From contig DAIRGA010000019.1 in the NCBI GenBank assembly GCA_036794825.1, forward strand, positions 1 to 64,000: a DNA stretch of 64,000 bases, read 5' to 3'. This document shows positions 51,086 through 59,709 of the stretch, one piece after another (the stretch's first letter is position 1; the number at the start of each line of letters is the position of its first letter). Source of the stretch: RZYY01 sp036794825. Lineage in GTDB: Bacteria > Bacteroidota > Bacteroidia > Bacteroidales > 4484-276. The notes under the pieces were generated by a model that made no database searches, was not told the DNA's origin, and saw only the letters and a list, made by a program, of their open reading frames with translations. The position numbers and the translations under genes were made by a program.

Positions 51086-51893
51086 TTTTAACGAAATTAA
51101 AACCTTTGACCAGCCCATTATAGATTTCGGACTTTTGCGCTTCAGATTTTGAAAAATCATAATCGTAAAGCGCTGACAGCCAATCGCCATACATGGCATT
51201 GGGAAGGATAATATAACGGCTGCCAAAGGCCAGTTTCAGGCTGTCGGTGACTTGTGCTCTGCGCTCAAACGACTGCTTATCGTATAGCTGGCTGAAGTCA
51301 GAGAGATTATCGCCAATCAGCAGAAAGATTTCATAATTATCACTCACCTTCAAACGGCGTTCTTCCTTGCCGCTGGTGGTTGTTTTCAGCATCAAATGTT
51401 CGTCGCTTTGCAGCGGTATTCCCAGTATATCGAAGTTTTTCTTTGTAGCCTCACGGAGTTTGTCATCACGGTTGGAAATGTAAAACACCTGCACTCCGGC
51501 AGCTACTGCCTTATTTAAAAAATCAACCGCACCCGGGAGCGCCTGCGCCTCGGCCAGTTCGCACCATTCATTCCAGCCTGTGGGATAGCCGAATTTGCCG
51601 ATAATGCTCTGCCCGGTGTGCGGGCTGTTGTCGAGGACGGTTTCGTCAAGATCAAGCACAACGGCGAGTTTGTTCGGGTTGTTGGTTTTCTTCAGGGCTT
51701 CATTCAATTGAAATTCAGCGAGATTATAAGCCTGGTACGACAGCGCCTTCATTTCGGCAGAGTGCTGCTGATATATCGTTGCGATCAGCAATTGCTGCTG
51801 ATAATTTTCAACGCCCTGCTTTTCAACCTGCTTTGTGCAGGAAGTGGTGACCAGCAGAAATGTCAATCCAAGAAAAAGTTTTATTTGTTTCAT
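51078..51893 (-). CDS. lipoprotein e(P4)-type acid phosphatase / 5'-nucleotidase
   Basis: 271 residues. Lipoprotein signal LGLTFLLVTTSC. HAD class B motifs: VVLDLDETVLDNS, FYISNRDDKLREAT and LLIGDNLSDFSQLYD. The WNEWCELAEAQALPGAVDFLNKA block is typical of the e(P4) family, outer-membrane phosphatases that process nucleotides such as NMN. The start codon is taken at the second ATG (MKQIKLFLG). It overlaps pcm by eight bases, so the two are one operon. Confidence 0.88.
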   Translation of the reverse strand: MKQIKLFLGLTFLLVTTSCTKQVEKQGVENYQQQLLIATIYQQHSAEMKALSYQAYNLAEFQLNEALKKTNNPNKLAVVLDLDETVLDNSPHTGQSIIGKFGYPTGWNEWCELAEAQALPGAVDFLNKAVAAGVQVFYISNRDDKLREATKKNFDILGIPLQSDEHLMLKTTTSGKEERRLKVSDNYEIFLLIGDNLSDFSQLYDKQSFERRAQVTDSLKLAFGSRYIILPNAMYGDWLSALYDYDFSKSEAQKSEIYNGLVKGFNFVKNE

Positions 51894-51907
51894 AATCAAT
51901 GATTTAT

Positions 51908-53260
51908 TTAGATTATTTTATTTTGCCATTTTCCATATTTAAGGTACAGATACGAAGTAACTCCCAAAGTGACGATATATACATATTCAGAAGTCCAGAT
52001 TACAGGGAGCGAAAGCTTAAAGTGGAAAGTAACCAGGAAAACATAGGCCAGATATATCAGGATGCAGATCACCTCGATAAGCAGCGCCTTGCTGGTTCTG
52101 GCCGTACCCGACACGCCGCTGAACCAGTTTTGGGATAATGCAAGCGGCAATACAGCTCCGGTGACCACATACAGCACCGGCAGAGCGCCGGCAATGAGGT
52201 CAGGATCATCGGTGTAAATGCGGATCAGCATTTCAGGGAAAGCCAAAGAGATGAGGATAACAGAGAGGGTTATCAAAGCGCTGAGCTTGTTCACTTTCTT
52301 TACAATGGCAATGACAAGATGCGATCCACCAGCGCCGATGGTGTTGCTCACCAGCGTGTTGACCGATGAGCTGAATGCCCAGATGTGGATCATCAGAATC
52401 ATGTAAAGACTCCGGATGATGTTGGAGATGGCAAGTGGTCGCTCGCCGGTCTGTTCGATAACCAGGAAAAAAAGGAACCAGCCCGCTACCGACACAAAAT
52501 TTTGAAGCATAATGAAAACCGAAATGTTCCAGGTGCTGATGATGAGGCGCCAGTCAAACTTCGGAAGGCGGAAAATGTGGTACTTTTTGTTGGAGGGGTT
52601 AAGGATTGTAGCCAGGAAGAAGAACAAGGTAGCCACCCCTTCAGAAATAACCGAGGCGATGGCAGCGCCGGCAATTCCCATTTCAGGAAACCCGTAATGG
52701 CCGAAGATCAGCAGATAGTCGAGGACGATATTTACAATTGCCATAATAGCTGCTCCGTAGCCAAGCAGGAAGGTTTTGGTAATTCCAACGAAATAAGCCC
52801 TGAAAGCAACATTGGTCAGCGCAAACAGCACCCCCCACATCCTGATGTTAAGGTAGATAACCGAATTTTCGTAAATGGCCTCAGAGGATATAAAATATTT
52901 GAGAAAAATGTTTGAGAAAAGGTAATTCAATATGATCAGCGCCACGCTCATCGCTGCAAAAATATATACAGTGTGGTCGAAAATTTTTCCTACCTGGCTA
53001 TATCTTTGTTCACCATTACGCCGGGCCATGAGTATCTGTGCGCCGGTTGCAAATCCGAACCCAAGCATGAACAATGAAAAGTAAAACAACCCTCCGATGG
53101 CAGATGCCCCAAGCTCAACCTCCCCTACTCTGCCCAGAAAAGCCGTATCAATGACCGTGATCAGATTCTGGGCTACAAGACTGAGAATGATGGGATAGGA
53201 GATGTTCCAGATGTTACGGTATGATGGTACAGATTCCAAACAGATAAGTTTTGGTGGCAA
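51908..53260 (-). CDS. MATE-family efflux transporter
   Basis: 450 residues, twelve membrane segments in two halves of six: ISYPIILSLVAQNLITVIDTAFLGRVGEVELGA opens the first (read in parts) and NWFSGVSGTARTSKALLIEV the last region. It is a multidrug/cation antiporter family member of the inner membrane. Substrate unknown. It is 15 bases upstream of the phosphatase gene in the same direction. Confidence 0.85.
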   Translation of the reverse strand: MPPKLICLESVPSYRNIWNISYPIILSLVAQNLITVIDTAFLGRVGEVELGASAIGGLFYFSLFMLGFGFATGAQILMARRNGEQRYSQVGKIFDHTVYIFAAMSVALIILNYLFSNIFLKYFISSEAIYENSVIYLNIRMWGVLFALTNVAFRAYFVGITKTFLLGYGAAIMAIVNIVLDYLLIFGHYGFPEMGIAGAAIASVISEGVATLFFFLATILNPSNKKYHIFRLPKFDWRLIISTWNISVFIMLQNFVSVAGWFLFFLVIEQTGERPLAISNIIRSLYMILMIHIWAFSSSVNTLVSNTIGAGGSHLVIAIVKKVNKLSALITLSVILISLAFPEMLIRIYTDDPDLIAGALPVLYVVTGAVLPLALSQNWFSGVSGTARTSKALLIEVICILIYLAYVFLVTFHFKLSLPVIWTSEYVYIVTLGVTSYLYLKYGKWQNKII

Positions 53261-53310
53261 AAATAGTCAATCGGATGGTTTGACGAGGGAATCAGCACAA
53301 ACAGATGGCA

Positions 53311-54810
53311 TTACTTTCTCCAGAATGAAGGGGAAAAAAGAATCAGAATGGTGAAAAACTCCAACCGTCCCAGAAGCATCAGGAGCGAAAGAACCCATTT
53401 CCCACCTGCAGGAATCACATTGAAGTTGTCCACTGGTCCTACCTTTCCGATGCCAGGACCAATATTTCCGAGCGAGGCAATGCTTGCACCAACTGAAGTT
53501 TCGAAATCAAGGCCGAACATGGTCATGGCAAAAGTGCCCGCTGCAAAAATCAGCATGTAGATAAGAAAAAAGGCCAATACCCTGAAAATGATATCCTGCG
53601 ATACCGGTTTGCCGCTCATTCTTACAGGAATAACAGCCTGTGGATGCATCAGACGTTTTAGCTCAAGAAGGCTGTTTTTAAGCAGCAGCATATGCCTGAC
53701 TACTTTAATCCCGCCACCCGTTGAGCCAGCACTTCCACCGACAAACATCAGCAGAAATACGATGAACCAAAGGGCGCCAGGCCACAACAGGTAATTATCC
53801 GTTACAAAACCGGTAGTTGTCATTATGGAAACCACAGTAAATACAGCATTCCGGAACGACTCCTCGGCGCCCGCAGAGCTAGTGACTGTCAGAACAGCGG
53901 AGATAAGAACAGTAGTGAAGGCGATGGTAAGAAAATAATACCTGAACTCCTCATTGCGGATCACATCCCTGATTCGCCCGTGAAGCGCCATGTAATGCAG
54001 GGTAAAGTTCACCCCGGCAAAAAACATGAAGAGTGTAATCACATATTGTATGTAAGGCGAAAAACCAGTGATGCTATTGTTTTTGGTGGAAAATCCGCCG
54101 GTAGCCATAGTGGCAAATGAGTGTGTAAGTCCATCAAAGAGATCAAGGCCGCCAAGCATAAGCAAACCCGTCTGAACCAGGGTAAGAAGCACATAGATTC
54201 CCCATAACCTTTTGGCTGTCTGTGTAATACGAGGGTGGAGCTTATCGGGTGTAGGGCCTGGCACTTCTGCAATAAACATCTGCATGCCGCCAATTCCAAG
54301 GAAGGGAAGAATGGCAAGAGAAAGAACGATAATCCCCATACCACCGATCCAATGGGTTGTAGCGCGCCAAAACAGAATACCTTTAGGAACTGCTTCAATA
54401 TCCGTAAGAACGGTGGCACCGGTAGTGGTAAATCCCGAAATGGTTTCGAAAAATGCATCTGTAAAGTTGGGAATTGCACCGCTTAGAATGAAAGGCAAAG
54501 ACCCAAAAAAGGAGATTACTACCCAGGCCACCGAAACAATCACGTAGCCTTCGCGCTTGCCGATGGATTCCCTCATAGCCTTTCCATTGGCAAGATATAG
54601 GATGAGACCTGAAAAAAAAGTTACTCCCGCGGAAATAACCAGTGGCCAGAAATCATGAACCGCATCCTCAATATTCCAGTCGAAAAAATTGGTACTTCCA
54701 TAGTACCACGAAAACGGGATGCACAACACCATGAAAAATGCTTCGATTACCAGCAAAATTCCCAAAATCTGCAGGATGGGCCTGCTGTTGATATGTTTTT
54801 TGGAGGGCAT
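53311..54810 (-). CDS. trkH: TrkH-type potassium transporter membrane subunit
   Basis: 499 residues. Selectivity-filter-like segments TTGATVLTD (first pore loop), MATGGFSTKNNSI (second), TTGFVTDN (third) and SLGNIGPGIG (fourth) mark the four-repeat Trk/Ktr fold. GGSAGSTGGGIKVVR also matches. It lies three bases after trkA, so the pair is co-transcribed and translationally coupled. It takes up K+ across the inner membrane with TrkA as gate. Confidence 0.92.
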   Translation of the reverse strand: MPSKKHINSRPILQILGILLVIEAFFMVLCIPFSWYYGSTNFFDWNIEDAVHDFWPLVISAGVTFFSGLILYLANGKAMRESIGKREGYVIVSVAWVVISFFGSLPFILSGAIPNFTDAFFETISGFTTTGATVLTDIEAVPKGILFWRATTHWIGGMGIIVLSLAILPFLGIGGMQMFIAEVPGPTPDKLHPRITQTAKRLWGIYVLLTLVQTGLLMLGGLDLFDGLTHSFATMATGGFSTKNNSITGFSPYIQYVITLFMFFAGVNFTLHYMALHGRIRDVIRNEEFRYYFLTIAFTTVLISAVLTVTSSAGAEESFRNAVFTVVSIMTTTGFVTDNYLLWPGALWFIVFLLMFVGGSAGSTGGGIKVVRHMLLLKNSLLELKRLMHPQAVIPVRMSGKPVSQDIIFRVLAFFLIYMLIFAAGTFAMTMFGLDFETSVGASIASLGNIGPGIGKVGPVDNFNVIPAGGKWVLSLLMLLGRLEFFTILILFSPSFWRK

Positions 54811-54813
54811 TGG

Positions 54814-56154
54814 TTAGCGGAAAAAACGGTCAACCTTGTGTATTGCTGATGGCATCGAGAAAACGATCACCCTGTCGCCCTCTCTGATCTTAAAATTACC
54901 AACAGCGATGTAACTGTCGTCGCCGCGGGTGATTCCTCCGATAATTGCTTCGGAAGGGAAATTGAGTTTACGTATGGATTTTTTGGTAATCGGAGAATCC
55001 TCTTTTACCACAAACTCAAACACTTCGGCATCAATTCCATGCAGCACTTTGTTGGTGGCAATTTCCGAGCGCATGGTGAAACGCGCAATGTAACTGGCGG
55101 TGATCAGTTTCTTGTTGATAATTGTATCAATGCCAATGTTTTGCGAAATATCAATATAGTCAATATTTTCCACCAGGGCTATGGTCTTTTTCACGCCGAA
55201 TTTGCGTGCGTGCAGGCAGGTTAGGATATTGGTTTCGGAACTGTTGGTAACGGCTATAAAGGCATCCATACCGGCAATATCCTCGTTTTGAAGCAAGTTA
55301 ATATCGCGGGCATCTCCATTGATAATGAGCACATTGTCGAGTTCTTCACTCAAACTTATGGTTCTTTCCCGGTCAATCTCGATCATTTTGATCCGATGCG
55401 AATTCTGCAGCCTGCGACAGGTTTTTAGTCCGATGCGGCCACCGCCTACCACCATTACATTATTGATTTCAAACTCTTCTTTACCACCCAGTTCGAGCAG
55501 GGTTTTAATTCCATCGGGCTTGGTAACCACGTAGGTCAGGTCGTTGACCATGAATTGATCGCTGCCCCTTGGAATAATGGTTCTGGAGTTGCGGTGAATA
55601 GCAACGGCTCTGAAATCGAGATAGGGAAACTCGCTGGCGATCTGATCGAGCGTTTTCCCGATTACCAGGGCGTTTTCGTCCAGTTTGATCATGAAAAGCA
55701 GCAGCTTACCCTCCGAAAAGGCGAAGGTTTCGGTGGCTGCCGATCTTTCGAGCAGGTCAACAATCTCTTCGGCAGCAAGCCTTTCGGGGCAAACCAGGTG
55801 GTCAACGCCAAGCGTTTTGAATAGGTCCTGGTTGCCGTGATCCAGAAATTCGGTGTTGTTGATGCGGGCAATGGTTTTACGTGCTCCGAGTTTCTTGCCG
55901 ATGATGCAGGTCATCAGGTTCACATTTTCGTCGTGTACAACCGAAATCAGCAAATCGGCACGTTTCACGCTTGCTCTTTCGAGTACCGAAATACATGTAG
56001 AATCGCCAGCAATGGTCATCAGGTCAGAGTTTGACTCAACCATCTTGAGCAATTCGCTGTGTGGATCAACCACAGTTATATCATGGTGTTCATCGGTCAG
56101 CAGTTTGGCCAGGTGAAAACCAACCTCTCCGTCTCCCGCGATAATAATTTTCAT
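54814..56154 (-). CDS. trkA: TrkA cytosolic gating subunit
   Basis: 446 residues. Two RCK units: GDGEVGFHLAKLL near the start and GGGRIGLKTCRRL at about 235 are the two nucleotide-binding loops, each followed by an RCK_C domain. It binds NAD(H)/ATP and controls TrkH. It is transcribed just ahead of trkH. A near -7 box (TACTTTCG) lies about 20 bases upstream of the ATG. Confidence 0.92.
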   Translation of the reverse strand: MKIIIAGDGEVGFHLAKLLTDEHHDITVVDPHSELLKMVESNSDLMTIAGDSTCISVLERASVKRADLLISVVHDENVNLMTCIIGKKLGARKTIARINNTEFLDHGNQDLFKTLGVDHLVCPERLAAEEIVDLLERSAATETFAFSEGKLLLFMIKLDENALVIGKTLDQIASEFPYLDFRAVAIHRNSRTIIPRGSDQFMVNDLTYVVTKPDGIKTLLELGGKEEFEINNVMVVGGGRIGLKTCRRLQNSHRIKMIEIDRERTISLSEELDNVLIINGDARDINLLQNEDIAGMDAFIAVTNSSETNILTCLHARKFGVKKTIALVENIDYIDISQNIGIDTIINKKLITASYIARFTMRSEIATNKVLHGIDAEVFEFVVKEDSPITKKSIRKLNFPSEAIIGGITRGDDSYIAVGNFKIREGDRVIVFSMPSAIHKVDRFFR

Positions 56155-56363
56155 TGATGTAAGTAAAATCGGGTGCGAAAGTAGCTTTTTTCAAAGATTT
56201 CAAATTTAAAAATGAAACTTCATCAACATTACCTTATCCCTTTAAAAAAAGTGGGAGACTGCTAGATCAGCATTTGCCATATTATTTAGTTTATCATACT
56301 TGAGCTTCAATAACAGCCTCTCCACTAACAAAAAAACAAACAAACAATTTTACCTACAGTGTA

Positions 56364-56822
56364 TTAGAAAAATTTTGATGCTTTATCACATATTGCGCTA
56401 TTAAAACAGATTTTATCAATCTTTTCTTTAAATGAATTCACTTTTACTTTGTAATCTATATCAGCTATCAAGGTCTCTATTTGCTCCTTGTCGATCGGTT
56501 TTATAAGGTAATCTAACCCTGAGCTGAGCGTTAAATCAATAAATTCGTTGTTAGGTGACAAAATTAAAACCAACAAAGGGCCTGGCTCATCAATGTTGTT
56601 CAGAAACTGAAGAAAGCTCAAACAAACAGGAGTTGGGTAAAAATTTACAAAGACAACATCAGTCGGCTTTCTTAACAAGTATTCCAATCCATTTGTAAAA
56701 TATTCAAAAGTATCCTTAACTACAATTTTAGATTCATCTTTTAGCAAACTGTTTAGATTATTAATTTCTTCTGGGTCATTACAAATAATAACAGCACTAT
56801 ATCTTTTGTTATTAGCATTCAT
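56364..56822 (-). CDS. receiver-like domain lacking the phosphorylated Asp
   Basis: 152 residues from the ATG of MNANNKRYSAV. Response-regulator fold: SAVIICNDPEEINNLNSLL (beta1), VVFVNFYPTPV where the phosphorylation site Asp would be (Asn instead), LVLILSPN, and DYLIKPIDKEQIETLI with the conserved Lys. No output domain follows. The fold matches the receiver half of LytTR regulators of Bacteroidota, but the HTH half is missing. It may be a stand-alone pseudo-receiver or the remains of one. Confidence 0.6.
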   Translation of the reverse strand: MNANNKRYSAVIICNDPEEINNLNSLLKDESKIVVKDTFEYFTNGLEYLLRKPTDVVFVNFYPTPVCLSFLQFLNNIDEPGPLLVLILSPNNEFIDLTLSSGLDYLIKPIDKEQIETLIADIDYKVKVNSFKEKIDKICFNSAICDKASKFF

Positions 56823-56879
56823 CTGTATATATTTTTTTTGTTTTAGTTGAATTTCAATTACATACAAAACAGGTTAAGA

Positions 56880-58353
56880 AAGTAAATTTTCATCTTCGTA
56901 CTTCATCCTCTTTATTGTTGGTGGATTTGTGACAGCGGTTGGTGCTTATCCTGTTTAATGTCAATTTCATTTTCGTGCTCACGACTTTACGGGGTCACAG
57001 TAAAAAACGACTTTTATGTTGCTTGAAATTCTAATTGTTTTACCACAAATCCAAGTTCGTTTAATCTGTCAATTAGTCTGTTTACTTGTTTGAGCTTTCT
57101 TTTTGGGCTTTCTTGTATCTGCGGTTCTTTATAGGCTTCTTTGTTCTTAATGACGTGATATGGCGGCAATAATGATTTTGTGCCCTATGGCAACAATCGC
57201 CTTCTTTTTGCCACGTCTTGGAAGCAAACTGTAATACTTTTGCCTGAGATAACCATCTTTTTTACGGCTGGCACCCCGGGCACATTCGGCTATGGTTGCC
57301 TGCAGGTGTTTGTTCCCGTGAATGGTTCTTGAACTTTTTTTTACCGCCGCTCTCGTTATTGCCCGGACTCATGCCAGCCCAACTGCTCAGGTGTTGCTCG
57401 CTTGAAAATTGTTTCATCTCTGCACCGATTTCGCTGATGATACTCACCGCACTATCGAAGGCTAAACCTGGTATGGTTTGAAGAAGTTCGATTTCAATGG
57501 CATATCGTTTTGCCTGTTCATCAATCTGCTTCTCAATCTTCTCGATGAGCTTCTCCTTGTCTGAAATGCTCTCCTTCATCATCCTTAGCATAAACTGATG
57601 AGGTGCTGTCAAACGACCTTGCAAGACTCGTTTAAACTCTTCTTTGCCAACTTTTATCTTCCCATGATAATGCTTTGTTAGCCCTTCAATATCGGTTCTG
57701 CCCTCAATCAGATCATCGATAATCTTTCTGCCCACCGCCCGTCAATGTTGGTCAAAACACTACTTAGCTTGATGTTGGCATCCTCCAATATCCGAATAAT
57801 CCGGTTCATGTCTGGGCTACGAGCTTTTTCTTGTAGCGAACCAAATCGCGTAACTGACGGATTTCAACAGGGGGAATAAAACTTGCCTTGAGCAAACCGC
57901 TTAAAAGTAATTTGCTCAACCACTGACTATCCTTTTTGTGCCCCGGCACATTGCGAACATGACGGGCATCGACAAGGTTAATCTCAAAATCCCCTTCCTC
58001 CAAAATGTTGTAAACAGGTTTCCAGTAAACACCCGTGCTCTCCATGGCTATATGGGTAACACCTTCGGATTTGCACCAATCTCTTAACTCTGTCAAAGAA
58101 CTTGTGTAGGAGTTAAACTCCCTTGTCTGATATTGCTCATCGCTCTTGCGAATGGTGGCAGCTATTGTCTCCTTGTGAACATCAAGACCGCAGCCAACAC
58201 CAATAACCTGATTGAATTCTACCTTTTTCATTTTCACTGAATTTTCAGCAAAGGTTGTTATTCATATCCGGTTGGTGTGATTATTATCTCATGGGTATTT
58301 CATATTTTTCATATTTTTATGTATTTGAATTATATTTGTTTAAGTAAATTTTC
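56880..58353 (-). mobile_element. decayed IS110-family element
   Basis: The IS110-type transposase remnant (57014-58237) lies between two copies of AAGTAAATTTTC at 56880-56891 and 58342-58353, 1462 bases apart, a size typical for IS110. The flanks carry short noncoding ends (104 and 122 bases), where such elements encode a bridge RNA. Exact ends are tentative, because IS110 elements lack inverted repeats. Confidence 0.6.
57014..58237 (-). pseudogene. IS110-family transposase with four frameshifts
   Basis: N-terminal part (58237-57806): GLDVHKETIA, MESTGVYWKPVYNIL and VDARHVRNVPGHKKDSQW form the DEDD RuvC-like domain. Then the frame is lost. NRIIRILEDANIKLSSVL follows in a second frame, GRKIIDDLIEGRTDIEGL and LLQTIPGLAFDSAVSIISE in a third, HGNKHLQATIAECARGASRK in a fourth, and YHVIKNKEAYKEPQIQES in a fifth up to TAA at 57014. 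At least one break falls at a run of eight A's (57338-57345). The gene is inactive as sequenced. Confidence 0.8.
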
Positions 58354-59619
58354 GATTTTGTTTGGAACTGCTGTCAACTGGAATCTTTGGTGTTGTTCCG
58401 TGGTAAAAATGGCTGTTGGCAAAGAGATGTGCAAAGTTGCCAGTCCATCGGTAATTGCCGGTGGATCACAAAGACCACTGACAATGCACCTGTACTTAAA
58501 GCCATCCATGCCGGCAGGTGGATTTGTGATGGTCAGTTGTGCAGTATATGCACCCTGGTAAACTCCTCCGTCCTCAATGTTTTCCCATGAACTGATGTAC
58601 TCCTGCCATTGATGTCTAAGCAGGTTGCCCAAAGCTCCCACTTCAAAAACTGCAATGCCAGTTCCGGGAACAAGGGTGTCGGACGATACAGGTTGTTCAA
58701 CAATGGAAGGGGGCACTGCAGTAATAAATGACCCGTCAATGTAAAAAGAAGACTTTGGAATATCGTTTAGGACAAGGTATGCAGGAGGCGGTCCTTTGTA
58801 CTCACAACTTGTACCATTGTCAATCCATGTAAGGTTCGATACACCTTCCACGGCCAAAAAGGTAAGGGTGAAAAGTGCTGAATTGCCGGGCAGGCTGATC
58901 CCGTTGATCTCGGAGGTGTAACCATGGGCAACGATTTGTCCGTTCACGGAAACATCAATGGTTAAGCCCTGAAAACCTGAGTTATTCGTAAAAGACTGAT
59001 AAATTATTACCCCCGGATCATAATTCAGGGTGAGGGTAAATTCACCAATATTGGTAAAATCATTAACAGTTATCATAATGTCGATTGTTTCGCCGGCGCA
59101 TCCGGGTACAACAGGTAAAAATGCAACCGGCGCATCAACAGGTAAAAATGTGACTGAGCCATGGATATAATAATCTTCAAAGGGTTCATCGTTCAATGTG
59201 TTAAAATCTCCGTCACTCCATTTGAGGTTGTTGTAGTTTTGGTTCCACTCAATAACTGAAGTTCCATCGCCCACCCTTTGAAATGTGAATTTCAATATCA
59301 CACTGTTGTCGGGTAAAGTAACCCCCGGCCAATTATACCATTCATTACTAATTACGCCGGGAACCAATACAAAGGCTGCTAACCCGCCGGGTAGCTGAGC
59401 TCCTTTATCCACGGCAGTGCACACTGTAATTTCAGGATCGTAAAGCAACTGCAGATTACAACTGCCGATATTGTTGAACCCTGTTGCAGTGACCGCAACG
59501 ATAAGTTCCTGCTGATTGCCCGAAATATGCTCGACTGTTGATACAGGAGCATTCTGTGCAAAGGCAGAAGCACCTGTCAGCAGTAAGAGGACAATCATTA
59601 TCCGGAACATTGGTTTCAT
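58330..59619 (-). CDS. secreted protein with two cohesin-like modules, truncated
   Basis: 429 residues. Signal peptide MIVLLLLTGASAFA. Two modules of about 140 residues (30-165 and 170-310) share the cohesin-like pattern FNNIGSCNLQLLYDPEITV / FTNIGEFTLTLNYDPGVII and LPDNSVILKFTF / LPGNSALFTLTF. An Ig-like part (GALGNLLRHQWQEYISSWENI) follows. The end reads FQLTAVPNKIENLL and stops. That is the opening of a T9SS sorting domain (usually VPNPFEN), so the domain is cut off where the IS110 copy begins. Without it the protein may be stuck in the periplasm. Confidence 0.75.
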   Translation of the reverse strand: MKPMFRIMIVLLLLTGASAFAQNAPVSTVEHISGNQQELIVAVTATGFNNIGSCNLQLLYDPEITVCTAVDKGAQLPGGLAAFVLVPGVISNEWYNWPGVTLPDNSVILKFTFQRVGDGTSVIEWNQNYNNLKWSDGDFNTLNDEPFEDYYIHGSVTFLPVDAPVAFLPVVPGCAGETIDIMITVNDFTNIGEFTLTLNYDPGVIIYQSFTNNSGFQGLTIDVSVNGQIVAHGYTSEINGISLPGNSALFTLTFLAVEGVSNLTWIDNGTSCEYKGPPPAYLVLNDIPKSSFYIDGSFITAVPPSIVEQPVSSDTLVPGTGIAVFEVGALGNLLRHQWQEYISSWENIEDGGVYQGAYTAQLTITNPPAGMDGFKYRCIVSGLCDPPAITDGLATLHISLPTAIFTTEQHQRFQLTAVPNKIENLLKQI

Positions 59620-59666
59620 AGTTTGATCAGCAATTGATTTGATGTTAATGGTTGTAAAAAGAAAAA

Positions 59667-59697
59667 GAGAACGGGAGGGAAAATTCTCCCGTTCTCA
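59667..59697 (-). terminator. terminator of the giant T9SS gene
   Basis: GAGAACGGGAG, 8-base loop, CTCCCGTTCTC; on the minus strand it is followed by TTTTTC. 11-bp perfect stem, 13 bases after the stop codon. Confidence 0.8.
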
Positions 59698-59709
59698 GTT
59701 TACAAGTTG

